A stretch of 33,062 nucleotides of DNA from Deltaproteobacteria bacterium. GTDB lineage: Archaea; Thermoplasmatota; Poseidoniia; Poseidoniales; Poseidoniaceae. A program made the position numbers and the translations under genes. Under the pieces are notes generated by a model. That model did no database searches. It saw only the letters and a list, made by a program, of their open reading frames with translations, and was not told where the DNA came from. The stretch lies in contig JAOMAZ010000015.1 of NCBI GenBank assembly GCA_028344335.1, forward strand, positions 1 to 33,062, read 5' to 3'. Shown one piece after another: positions 18,571 through 27,267 of the stretch; position 1 is the first letter of the stretch, and each line of letters opens with the position of its first letter.

Positions 18571-21444
18571 ATGCCTTGGGTGGATTGGACTCTTCTTGGA
18601 GTCTTGGCTGGTGGTTTTGCCTATGGTGTTGCCACCATAGCAATCCGCGATAGGTCATTGCCATTCATTATCCGTCAGCGTGAAGAATCGATGGATTTCT
18701 CTTTGCATGAGGAGGAAGAAAAAGAGGAAGTGGAATTAACCTTCACAGACGCTCGACACGAATTCAACAAAATATTGATGGAATTAATGGAAAAACGCGA
18801 GGCATTACTCGAAAAATTACGATTAAAAGAGGAAAAAGAAGCTGCTGAAGAAGAGGCCAAGGCTGTTAAAAGAAAGCTAATGATAATGGAAAGCATCAGG
18901 GATGCCGCTGAAAAAGAAGCATTACAGCAAAAGAAGGAAGCCGAGGAGTATGCAGCAAGAAAAGAGAAAGAGCGTGTTGAGTTAGAGACTTTCAAAAAGC
19001 GGATGGAAACCAAGAGAAAGGAAGAAGAAGAGCGCTTGCGATTACTAGAGGAGGAAGAGGATTCTGCCCGAATTGCCGATGAAGAAGTTCGTCAGGAAAA
19101 TATGCTAGCGATGGAGGCTCAACGAAATTTCGAAGTCCAAAGCCAATCAAAAACTGAAACTGAAACTGAAAGTGAAGGTTCTGAAGCGGACGATAAAACC
19201 CAAAAAGAACTCGAACAAAGACTCGATCGTGAAGGTGCAAAAGCAGGAGAAGTACAAATTTCATTGATGTGGAATGACCGTAATGACCTTGATTTGCATG
19301 TCTTATGTCCAAGTGGCGAGAGAATTCACGGTGGGAATAGAGATTCAAAGTGTGGTGGAGAACTCGATGTTGACATGAATGTCCGTGCTGAATCAAAACG
19401 TCCTGTTGAGAATGTTGTTTGGGGTGAGAGAGCGCCCCCTGGAATCTACAAGGCATATGTCCATTTTTACAAGCATCACCCAAAAAGGAGAACCAAAAAA
19501 CATTCTCGCTTTACGGTTATCGTGAATGCTGGTGGTGAGATAAAAGAATACACTGATTCTCTATCTCTAGGGGATCCAATCAAACATATTGCACAATTCA
19601 CTATGCCTGAATTAAATCAGCGTGTAGGATATGAAGCTGAAACCTCTCTTGAGCGAGTTAAAGTAGACATTGCAAACGCTTCTACTATTGAAGAATATCA
19701 GGAGATTAATCTTGAGGGAATTCCAGCAGGACTGAAGCAGGTTTGGGAGGAGAACATACAAAGAAATATCGAAGATTTAGAAAAACTTGCTGAACAAGAA
19801 GCAAAAGAAGCCCGTTTTGAGGATGTGAAACAGATGCTAATTCTTGCAACTTCTCCAGAAGAACTTGAAGACCTAGACTTTACTGGCTTTGATGAAAATG
19901 AAACTCTGCGGTTGAATGAAATATTGGAGTCCAACATAGATGTTCAACAAGTAATGAAATATAATGAATTGATGGAAAAAATCACGATTTCCTCACGGAC
20001 TACAGAAATTCAAGACATCATTATTTCAGGTGTTAATGAAGAACAAAGAGCAACATTGCAAGCAGCCAAGGATGAAGCGTTAGAGAGATTCAGTGCAAGC
20101 TCATATTCCGAAATATTGGCACTCATCGATTCAGCATCAACGTCTGATGAACTTGATGAAATAGAACTTGTAGGAATTAGCGAAGAACAAATGAAGAGTT
20201 TAATAGAACATATGCAAGGACGTTTCCTTGAACTCCAAAATATTGAATCATTTGATGATATAATAAGAGAGTCTGATATTGATGATGAGAATGAGATTTC
20301 ACTAACTGATGATTTCAAAGAAGTTTTGTCAGAGACTCTAGTAGGTGAAGAAAATTTAGAAGAAGCAGCTGATATGGCAAAGGAATTACATACGGTTATA
20401 GAAGCAGAAACTATTGAGGAATCGATAACCGAAGAATCCCTTAGAGGAGCTATTGAGGAACCGACAACCGAAGAGCCCCTTGGAGAAGTTCTTGAGGAAT
20501 CACTTCAGTCAGAAGAGGACGAATCAAATGTAGAATCATTTGATGATTTACTTAGGGAGTTAGGAGAGGAGTCTGATACCCCTGAAGTGGAAACCCCTGA
20601 AGCGGAGTTAGAAACCCCTGAAGCGGAACTAGATGCTCCTGAAGCTGAAACCCCTGCAGTGGAGTTAGAAACCCCTGAAGCGGAACTAGATGCTCCCGAA
20701 GTGGAATTAGAAACCCCTGAAGCGGAACTAGATACTCCTGAAGCTGAAACCCCTGAAGCGGAACTAGATACTCCTGAAGCTGAAACCCCTCTTGAGAGAA
20801 TCAAAAATGAAATTGCAAATGCTTCTACTATTGAAGAATACCAGGAGATTAATCTTGAGGGAATTCCAGCAGGCCTGAAGCAGGTTTGGAAGGAAAACAT
20901 ACAAAGAAATATTGAAGATTTAGAAGAAAACCAATCTTCCATCGTAGAACCCTCAACTGTGCCATCCGAAGATGAAACTGAAAAATTTGACCTTTTACCA
21001 ATCGGTTCTGAAATGAAACTTAGTTCTGAATTGTTGGAAGAACTAGATAAGCGCTTAAAGTACCAAGGTACAGAGAGAGCGGATTGGGAAGTTAGTCTTA
21101 TTTGGAATAATAAAAATGACTTGGATCTGCATCTAAGCACACCTGCCGGAAACACCATCAATGTAGATTCTCAATTTTCTCCATGTGGTGGACAATTAGT
21201 TGCTGCAATGAATTCAAAGAGCGCCTCAAAGAGGCCTATTGAGCATCTCATTTGGCACTCAAAACCACCCACTGGAACATATGAAGTTAGTGTTGATCAC
21301 TTCCGAAAGAGATTTGGATTCGGGACTCGTGACCCAACTCCATTCTTTGTAGTTTTGAATAAAAAGGGAAGCCTATCTGGTTGGGAAGGTAAAATAAGTT
21401 CTTCAGAACCAATTAGGTCTGTTTTTGAGTTTGAAATCCATTGA
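18571..21444 (+). CDS. TM-anchored coiled-coil protein with two DUF2135/YfaP-like domains, helical repeats and an acidic TPEAE linker
   Basis: N-terminal TM; E/K-rich coiled coil; SLMWNDRNDLDLHVLCPSGERI and SLIWNNKNDLDLHLSTPAGNTI domains; the TTG start at 18496 seems less likely than ATG 18550 or 18571. Confidence 0.75.
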   Translation: MPWVDWTLLGVLAGGFAYGVATIAIRDRSLPFIIRQREESMDFSLHEEEEKEEVELTFTDARHEFNKILMELMEKREALLEKLRLKEEKEAAEEEAKAVKRKLMIMESIRDAAEKEALQQKKEAEEYAARKEKERVELETFKKRMETKRKEEEERLRLLEEEEDSARIADEEVRQENMLAMEAQRNFEVQSQSKTETETESEGSEADDKTQKELEQRLDREGAKAGEVQISLMWNDRNDLDLHVLCPSGERIHGGNRDSKCGGELDVDMNVRAESKRPVENVVWGERAPPGIYKAYVHFYKHHPKRRTKKHSRFTVIVNAGGEIKEYTDSLSLGDPIKHIAQFTMPELNQRVGYEAETSLERVKVDIANASTIEEYQEINLEGIPAGLKQVWEENIQRNIEDLEKLAEQEAKEARFEDVKQMLILATSPEELEDLDFTGFDENETLRLNEILESNIDVQQVMKYNELMEKITISSRTTEIQDIIISGVNEEQRATLQAAKDEALERFSASSYSEILALIDSASTSDELDEIELVGISEEQMKSLIEHMQGRFLELQNIESFDDIIRESDIDDENEISLTDDFKEVLSETLVGEENLEEAADMAKELHTVIEAETIEESITEESLRGAIEEPTTEEPLGEVLEESLQSEEDESNVESFDDLLRELGEESDTPEVETPEAELETPEAELDAPEAETPAVELETPEAELDAPEVELETPEAELDTPEAETPEAELDTPEAETPLERIKNEIANASTIEEYQEINLEGIPAGLKQVWKENIQRNIEDLEENQSSIVEPSTVPSEDETEKFDLLPIGSEMKLSSELLEELDKRLKYQGTERADWEVSLIWNNKNDLDLHLSTPAGNTINVDSQFSPCGGQLVAAMNSKSASKRPIEHLIWHSKPPTGTYEVSVDHFRKRFGFGTRDPTPFFVVLNKKGSLSGWEGKISSSEPIRSVFEFEIH
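19633..19783 (+). repeat. Direct repeat copy 1 (151 bp, in-frame)
   Basis: Encodes EAETSLERVKVDIANASTIEEYQEINLEGIPAGLKQVWEENIQRNIEDLE; near-identical to 20776..20926 at offset 1143 bp. Confidence 0.92.
20576..20790 (+). repeat. Minisatellite encoding TPEAE(T/L)x(T/A) repeats
   Basis: Repeated gaagcggaactagatgctcct / gaagctgaaacccct units. Confidence 0.9.
20776..20926 (+). repeat. Direct repeat copy 2
   Basis: Encodes EAETPLERIKNEIANASTIEEYQEINLEGIPAGLKQVWKENIQRNIEDLE; see copy 1. Confidence 0.92.
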
Positions 21445-21530
21445 GTAGCAGTTTTAAGAACTCAATAATATAATGAGAACTCAAGGCTTTGCATCGCAAC
21501 CGTATTAGAGCGAATACGGAAGCCGGCTAT

Positions 21531-22643
21531 ATGGGAATAGCCCAAGATGAGCTGGCGGCTTGGCTTGCGGGCTATGATTCGACCTCCATAACTATTGGAG
21601 TTGTAGCCTCTCACTCCTCTCTTCAGATACTCCATGGGGCCCGCGCAGAGGGCTTTAGGACACTTGGAATTGCAGTAGGTGAAAACCGTCGTCGATACTA
21701 CAAGGCTTTCCCTGGAGCTGAACCCGATGAATGGTTGATGCTTGAGGATTATAGAGAATTACTAGATCAAGCCGAATGGCTACGACAACGCAATGTCATT
21801 ATTATTCCACATGGTTCATTAGTTGAATATCTCGGAGCTGAAAACTTTAGAAATTTAGAAGTGCCAACATTTGGAAACCGTGGGATCCTCAAGCACGAAT
21901 CGAGTCGCCAATCTCAGAGGGCTTGGTTGGAGGCAGGTGGATGTACCATGCCCAAGTTAATCGTTGACCCTCATGATATTGATGGACCTGTTATCATCAA
22001 ATACGCTGGCGCCAAAGGAGGTCGCGGATATTTTATCGCAAGAGATTACCGAGATTTCAGAAGAAATGCCCTTCTAGAAGAAGAGTTCACAATTCAGGAA
22101 TATGTGCTTGGTTGCCGTTATTATCTGCATTTCTTTTTCGACCCAACCGCTGAAGATGGATTTCAAGTTCAAGGAGTCGGAAGCCATGCTGGAATGAACC
22201 TTGGTAGATTGGAATTAATGTCAATGGATAGGCGTGATGAAAGCAATGTTGATGAGTTTTACAAACTCGGTTCCTTACGCGATTTAAGAGAGATGGAATT
22301 AGAGCCATCTTTTGTAGTAACTGGTAACCAACCTGTTGTACTAAGAGAAAGTCTACTGCCTGAATCATTTAGATTAGCAGAAGGAGTTGTCGCCTCTTCT
22401 TTTGAATTAGAAGAAGGTGCAAGAGGGATGCTTGGACCATTTTGCCTTGAGACAATTGTTACAGATCAATTGGAATTCAAAGTCTTCGAAATCAGCGCTC
22501 GAATTGTTGCAGGTTCGAACCCCTTCGTTGGTGGTTCACCCTATTCCGATATCAATGAATGGCGAATGTCTACCGGCCGCAGAATAGCTCGTTCAATCAA
22601 GCGAGCAATGGAAAAAGGAGTATTGACAGACATACTATCCTAA
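21531..22643 (+). CDS. purP: 5-formaminoimidazole-4-carboxamide ribonucleotide synthetase (PurP family)
   Basis: VVASHSSLQILHGARAEGFRTLGI, FGNRGILKHESSRQ, PVIIKYAGAKGGRGYFIA, FEISARIVAGSNPFVGGSPYS; ATG at 21531 preferred over the upstream TTG. Confidence 0.88.
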   Translation: MGIAQDELAAWLAGYDSTSITIGVVASHSSLQILHGARAEGFRTLGIAVGENRRRYYKAFPGAEPDEWLMLEDYRELLDQAEWLRQRNVIIIPHGSLVEYLGAENFRNLEVPTFGNRGILKHESSRQSQRAWLEAGGCTMPKLIVDPHDIDGPVIIKYAGAKGGRGYFIARDYRDFRRNALLEEEFTIQEYVLGCRYYLHFFFDPTAEDGFQVQGVGSHAGMNLGRLELMSMDRRDESNVDEFYKLGSLRDLREMELEPSFVVTGNQPVVLRESLLPESFRLAEGVVASSFELEEGARGMLGPFCLETIVTDQLEFKVFEISARIVAGSNPFVGGSPYSDINEWRMSTGRRIARSIKRAMEKGVLTDILS

Positions 22644-22702
22644 GCCTTCTTCCATACATGTTTGTGAAAAGGCTCATGTCCTCTCATCATTAGCCGCATC
22701 AC

Positions 22703-23776
22703 ATGGCGGAGCAACGCATCACCTATTCTGAGTATCTGCACCTGCATCAGATTCTTGCCCTACAAGATGGTGGAACCGCATCTGGGCGAGAAATAACCCA
22801 TGATGAAATGCATTTCATAATCGTCCATCAGTCCTTTGAATTATGGTTTAAACTAATCATAAATGAGTTGACTACGGCCAAGTCCATACTCTCTAAAGAA
22901 CAAGTCCCTGAAAGTGATATTCCAATAGTTGTTCATCATTTCAGAAGAACTATTGAAATTCTCAAATTGATGCAATCTCAATGGAGGGTCATGGAAACTC
23001 TCAGCCCTCAAGGTTTCTTGGCATTCCGAGATGACCTAGGCACAGCATCTGGATTCGAATCTTTCCAGATGCGTCATCTAGAAATAATTCTTGGTCTCGA
23101 TAAGAAAAACCGCCCAGGTGGTATGGACCCTCTTGCACATTTTAAGAAGCTAGCAAGTGAATCTGAAGATGGGGAAAAAGCATGGCAACAGTTGTTGAAG
23201 GTTAGTTCTGAAGATACCTTAGTGGACGTCCTAACTAGTTGGTTGGCAAGAACACCGATCAATGGTTCAGTTCCAAGTGATGAAGGAGATGAGGAAGTAG
23301 TCTCTACTTTCATAGGTAGTCACCTAGAATCGATGGCTAAACATGATGCTGATTCATTGGCTAGGCACATCAGCCTTGGTACTCCAAATATCGAAAAGGT
23401 AGAAGAGGGATTCTCAAATTCTCAACAAGCAGCGGCAGACTTCCTAATTCCTGAAGGCAGCATTAGTAGACATAGAGCAGGGCTATTATTCATCGAATCC
23501 TATCGTGAATTACCACTACTGGCTTGGCCAAGAGCCCTGATAGATTGTATCGTAGAATTAGAACAACAATTACTTCTCTTTAGACATCATCATGCACGTA
23601 TGGTAGAACGCATGATTGGCCGTAGAGTTGGCACTGGAGGCTCATCTGGGGTAGACTACCTTGATATGACAACAAAGCCTAGAATATTCACTGACCTTTG
23701 GGAGGTACGCACTCTTCTTGTGAAAAGAAGTGGTATTTCAGATGTAGAAAACCCCGATTTTTACGGATTTGCATAA
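22703..23776 (+). CDS. kynA: Tryptophan 2,3-dioxygenase
   Basis: YSEYLHLHQILALQ, HDEMHFIIVHQSFELWFKLIINEL, FRDDLGTASGFESFQMRHLEIILG, GRRVGTGGSSGVDYLDMT. Confidence 0.95.
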   Translation: MAEQRITYSEYLHLHQILALQDGGTASGREITHDEMHFIIVHQSFELWFKLIINELTTAKSILSKEQVPESDIPIVVHHFRRTIEILKLMQSQWRVMETLSPQGFLAFRDDLGTASGFESFQMRHLEIILGLDKKNRPGGMDPLAHFKKLASESEDGEKAWQQLLKVSSEDTLVDVLTSWLARTPINGSVPSDEGDEEVVSTFIGSHLESMAKHDADSLARHISLGTPNIEKVEEGFSNSQQAAADFLIPEGSISRHRAGLLFIESYRELPLLAWPRALIDCIVELEQQLLLFRHHHARMVERMIGRRVGTGGSSGVDYLDMTTKPRIFTDLWEVRTLLVKRSGISDVENPDFYGFA

Positions 23777-23777
23777 C

Positions 23778-24758
23778 TCATAGCCAAGGTTGAGCAGCCA
23801 CAATAACCACTCCAAAAAACATCAGTGCCAGATATTTTAAACTGGCCATGAAAGAATGGAATGCTTTTGGCATTCTTTGATTTTCATCCAATGCTTCATC
23901 AGCATCAATAGCCCAAACAGTAGACGCATACCAAATCCCCAAGCCTGCAATCACCACAGAAAGAGGCCACCCAATACCATAACCAGACCAGATAATCGGA
24001 ATTGCTGCCAGTAGAATCAACAGCACACAATATATTTTTGATTCTAACAAAGTTCGATGTGGACCTTTAGCATCAGGCATCATCGGAACACCAACCTTTC
24101 CATATTCCCCATGGCGATAAAGAGCCAAGGCCCAGAAATGAGGTGGAGTCCAAAGGAAAATCAACAAGAAAAGCATCCATGGCACAGGAGAGCCAAGGTC
24201 AAAGGGATTACTTCCTGAAAGTGTTGTAGATGCAGCCGCAGCCCAAGCAATCAGAGGAGGGGTTGCTCCTGCAATGCCCCCGATGACGATATTGTATGGG
24301 CTTCTACGCTTAAGCCAAATTGTATAGATCAAAACATAAAATAAAACTGAAAATCCGGTCCAAAATCCAGCTTTCCAATGAACTTGCCAAAGAACTATGG
24401 TTCCAAGAATAGCAATGATTATTCCAAACACTAGAGCATGCACTCGTGATATCCAACCCATTGGAACGGGGCGGGTATTGGTCCGGCGCATTCCTGCATC
24501 GATATCGTGATCAAACCACATGTTGATAGAATTAGAACCTCCGGCAGAAAGCGTCCCTCCAAGGAATACCCAAAAACTAGTTTCAAGAGTATCCAACCAA
24601 GTACGTCCACCACCATCGATGACACCTTTACGATCTAGTAAATCGTGAACTAATACAGCACAAATTGCAGTTATCTGCAAAAGAACGATGACTCTCAACT
24701 TCATCAAACGAATCCAAATTATCGGCAGGGGAGGCCTTGGTTCAGCATCAGAGGTCAT
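23778..24758 (-). CDS. ctaB: Protoheme IX farnesyltransferase (heme O synthase)
   Basis: NMWFDHDIDAGMRRTNTRPVP, YTIWLKRRSPYNIVIGGIAGATPPLIAW, WTPPHFWALALYR. Confidence 0.95.
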   Translation of the reverse strand: MTSDAEPRPPLPIIWIRLMKLRVIVLLQITAICAVLVHDLLDRKGVIDGGGRTWLDTLETSFWVFLGGTLSAGGSNSINMWFDHDIDAGMRRTNTRPVPMGWISRVHALVFGIIIAILGTIVLWQVHWKAGFWTGFSVLFYVLIYTIWLKRRSPYNIVIGGIAGATPPLIAWAAAASTTLSGSNPFDLGSPVPWMLFLLIFLWTPPHFWALALYRHGEYGKVGVPMMPDAKGPHRTLLESKIYCVLLILLAAIPIIWSGYGIGWPLSVVIAGLGIWYASTVWAIDADEALDENQRMPKAFHSFMASLKYLALMFFGVVIVAAQPWL

Positions 24759-24759
24759 A

Positions 24760-25869
24760 TTATTCCTCCTCTGATGTTATTGGCTCCATCACAGCTACTC
24801 TACAAATCAATAGTGCAGTCATTACGGCAAGGAAAGAACTGACACCAAATATCAAGTGCAATAGTGATAATATCTCAACAAATCCATCGGCTCCTGCTGT
24901 AATTATGTAGACTCCTCCAATCATAACATTGAGTAACCACAGTGCAGTACCTGCTTCAACACAGCGGGCTAGAACATCTCCGGTGCCATGTTCCCTCACT
25001 TTTTCGCGTAGGCGAACTGCCCCCCACATCAGAGTTCCACCAATCACTAAGGCTCCTATTCGGTGAAACATTTGGACGATGATACCCATGTTGGAAAATG
25101 GCGGAAACCACATATCGAAACATTTTGGCCAACCAGAGGAAAAGCCAGTACTGCATCCCGAATTATAATTGCCACCCGCAGTCGAAGCAACCCAAGCTCC
25201 TAACACGAGAAGTAGTAGAACTGCACCTGTAAGTTGGCGAAGGAGCGGAATTGATTTGAGTGCGAATTCCGCAGAGACGTCATTGATTTTATCTTTACTT
25301 CCAGTCCTTGCTCTCCACAATAGCCATTGCCAAATGAAGATAGAAATCCAACAAACTGCCAATACCAAGTGAAGAGCCACAGACCAATCTACATTATCGA
25401 ACTTAACGGTCATATACCCTACAACTGCCTGTAATATCAGCAAAACACCGCCTGCAAAGGCGATTCCAACCATGTCATCTCCCAATTCTTCTCTTCTAGA
25501 ACGAACATGAAGATAGTTCCATAGAACTGGAATAGCAACAATCCCTACCACCAATCTATGTAACCATTCAGAGAGGATTTGCATCGTATCATAGGTAAAA
25601 TCAGGATTAAGGTCGTGTCGGGAATCAGCCTCCTCTGGATTATTTGCCCACCACTGTTGTTGTTCTTCACCTGAAACAAAAGGGTGGATTTCTCCAAAAC
25701 ATGTTGGCCAATCTGGACAACTTTCACCTGCATCACTGATGCGAATATAGCCGCCAATGACGAGGATTAGTAATCCTGCAACCATCAAGCCCAAAGGCAG
25801 GCGCGACATCTTGTCGCAGTCACCATTACCCCTCATTACCCATCGCTCCTCTATTCCGTTCATCAACAT
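24760..25869 (-). CDS. ctaA: Heme A synthase (CtaA/COX15)
   Basis: GGYIRISDAGESCPDWPTCFG, LSEWLHRLVVG, VALHLVLAV, MFHRIGALVIGG; start position uncertain. Confidence 0.9.
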   Translation of the reverse strand: MLMNGIEERWVMRGNGDCDKMSRLPLGLMVAGLLILVIGGYIRISDAGESCPDWPTCFGEIHPFVSGEEQQQWWANNPEEADSRHDLNPDFTYDTMQILSEWLHRLVVGIVAIPVLWNYLHVRSRREELGDDMVGIAFAGGVLLILQAVVGYMTVKFDNVDWSVALHLVLAVCWISIFIWQWLLWRARTGSKDKINDVSAEFALKSIPLLRQLTGAVLLLLVLGAWVASTAGGNYNSGCSTGFSSGWPKCFDMWFPPFSNMGIIVQMFHRIGALVIGGTLMWGAVRLREKVREHGTGDVLARCVEAGTALWLLNVMIGGVYIITAGADGFVEILSLLHLIFGVSSFLAVMTALLICRVAVMEPITSEEE

Positions 25870-25915
25870 ATGCCAAGCAACCTACGTTCTCTTCTTAGCG
25901 ATGGTTTCAATAGAG

Positions 25916-25951
25916 GGCCGCCGGTCGGCCGGATTGCCTTCCTTCGGGAAG
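25916..25951 (+). promoter_or_regulatory. Two adjacent GC-rich hairpins in the rpoK leader
   Basis: GGCCG-CCGGT-CGGCC (25916-25930) and CTTCC-TTCG-GGAAG (25938-25951). Confidence 0.55.
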
Positions 25952-25964
25952 ACAGGTGAGCCCC

Positions 25965-26219
25965 ATGGTCAAGCCAGCAAAACCACACACCCGCTTTGAG
26001 AGAGCCCGTATCATCGGTGCAAGAGCACTACAAATTGGAATGGGGGCTCCTCTCAACGTTTCTGAAGACCTTCTTCGCGAGGCATTCAAGTCAGAATTAA
26101 TTTCACTTTACGGTGTTGAAGAGGCAAACTTACGCTTTGTTTTGGACCCACTGAAGATTGCTCTTTACGAGTATGAGAATCATTTGATTCCAATTGATGT
26201 TGACCCTCATTTATCTTGA
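25965..26219 (+). CDS. rpoK: DNA-directed RNA polymerase subunit K (Rpb6)
   Basis: [21 protein letters not shown]...[27 protein letters not shown] before ATG 25965. Confidence 0.85.
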   Translation: MVKPAKPHTRFERARIIGARALQIGMGAPLNVSEDLLREAFKSELISLYGVEEANLRFVLDPLKIALYEYENHLIPIDVDPHLS

Positions 26220-26312
26220 GTTTTAACGTCAAAACGCCACTCAGTAACCATTCCCGGTGCCCGAATGCACCCTTTGCAAACTTATTTCAGTATCATTTAT
26301 CGAGGTGGTAAT

Positions 26313-26840
26313 ATGCAGGCTCGTGCACTCATTTTAGCCTTGTCAGGGGTACTTACAATTTTGTCAACCCCATTAGTTTCTGCCCATGGTGGCGAAAGCA
26401 CTGATGGCTTCACGAATTTTCAAATCATGCTAATTTCGATTGGAATTTCAGCATCCATATATTTTCTAATCACTAGAGTCCTTGAAACTCAAACATATCT
26501 CTCAAGCCCATTGGTCTTAACACTTGTAACATTCACAGGATCTGTACATATCTTGTTGGGTTTGAGTGATAATCTTCTACTGTTAGGTGGAGTTGGGGTT
26601 ATTGGAATTCTGGTCTTATCCTTATTCGTTAATTTTAGTCAATGGCAGGAGAAAATCGCGAGGTTAGGATTAGGGTTGGTTGTTACAATCATGCTCGTCG
26701 CATATTTTGTTTCCAATCATGATTTACACTACATTACCGAAGATTACCTAGGTATTACAACGAAATTAGCCGAATTATCCATCATCATTTTGCTTAACAA
26801 AGAGCGAAAACAAGATACAAGTGATTCTGAAGAAGAATGA
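26313..26840 (+). CDS. Multi-TM membrane protein with signal peptide, unknown function
   Basis: ATG 26313 preceded by GAGGTGG; MQARALILALSGVLTILSTPLVSAHGGES then several TMs. Confidence 0.6.
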   Translation: MQARALILALSGVLTILSTPLVSAHGGESTDGFTNFQIMLISIGISASIYFLITRVLETQTYLSSPLVLTLVTFTGSVHILLGLSDNLLLLGGVGVIGILVLSLFVNFSQWQEKIARLGLGLVVTIMLVAYFVSNHDLHYITEDYLGITTKLAELSIIILLNKERKQDTSDSEEE

Positions 26841-26883
26841 GTATTTCTTCGACATCACCAACCCATCGGTGTGGTACCGCAAA

Positions 26884-26901
26884 GGGGTTATCCGAAACCC
26901 C
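26884..26901 (+). repeat. Hairpin GGGGTT-ATCCGA-AACCCC
   Basis: Perfect 6-bp stem, 6-nt loop. Confidence 0.7.
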
Positions 26902-26914
26902 ATCCAACAAGAAG

Positions 26915-26977
26915 AAGCCCTTTGAAATTGTAAATCCGTTTCAATGGGTATTCGGATGAACCCATTCAATACATCCG
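26915..26977 (+). repeat. 63-nt leader element, copy 1
   Basis: 48/63 ungapped identity with the reverse complement of 27651..27713, including a 15-nt perfect match at the outer end. Confidence 0.8.
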
Positions 26978-27025
26978 GGACAGTTTGGAGATGGATTGAA
27001 AAGTGTGAGACCACTTTGATTGTCT

Positions 27026-27175
27026 ATGAAGAGTGGCAAGTGTCCAAAATGTGGCGGCGAGAATATTACTATACCTAAGAGGCGGAAAAGGACTGTACGA
27101 CATCAGGCGTGGAAGTCAGATGAATATTTATGCGGAAATTGTGGATACGTTGAAGCATATCGAAGAATGAGTTAA
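27026..27175 (+). CDS. 49-aa zinc-ribbon protein
   Basis: MKSGKCPKCGGENITIPKRRKRTVRHQAWKSDEYLCGNCGYVEAYRRMS; CPKC...CGNC pair; not in the supplied ORF track because of its length. Confidence 0.6.
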   Translation: MKSGKCPKCGGENITIPKRRKRTVRHQAWKSDEYLCGNCGYVEAYRRMS

Positions 27176-27182
27176 TTGGTGC

Positions 27183-27255
27183 GTTTCAAAGGGTTCCCCT
27201 CTGAAACACCCGCATTGTATAGGGTATCCATCTGAATGCCCCCGTTTACGAGGGG
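27183..27255 (+). repeat. Three imperfect ~30-bp palindromic repeats between convergent ORFs
   Basis: AAGGGTTCCCCTCTGAAACACCCG / TAGGGTATCCATCTGAATGCCCCCG / GAGGGGTCCCCTTGCAATTT; GTTTCAAAGGGTTCCCCTCTGAAAC is a 10/11-bp stem with a 3-nt loop. Confidence 0.6.
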
Positions 27256-27267
27256 TCCCCTTGCAAT

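Noticed and set aside
20505-21161. 218-aa minus-strand ASGVSSS-repeat ORF
   Set aside because: Antisense of the TPEAE minisatellite in the coiled-coil gene
22510-22525. tRNA T-loop-like GGTTCGAACCCC
   Set aside because: Encodes conserved PurP residues (AGSNPFVGG); no acceptor or anticodon stems around it
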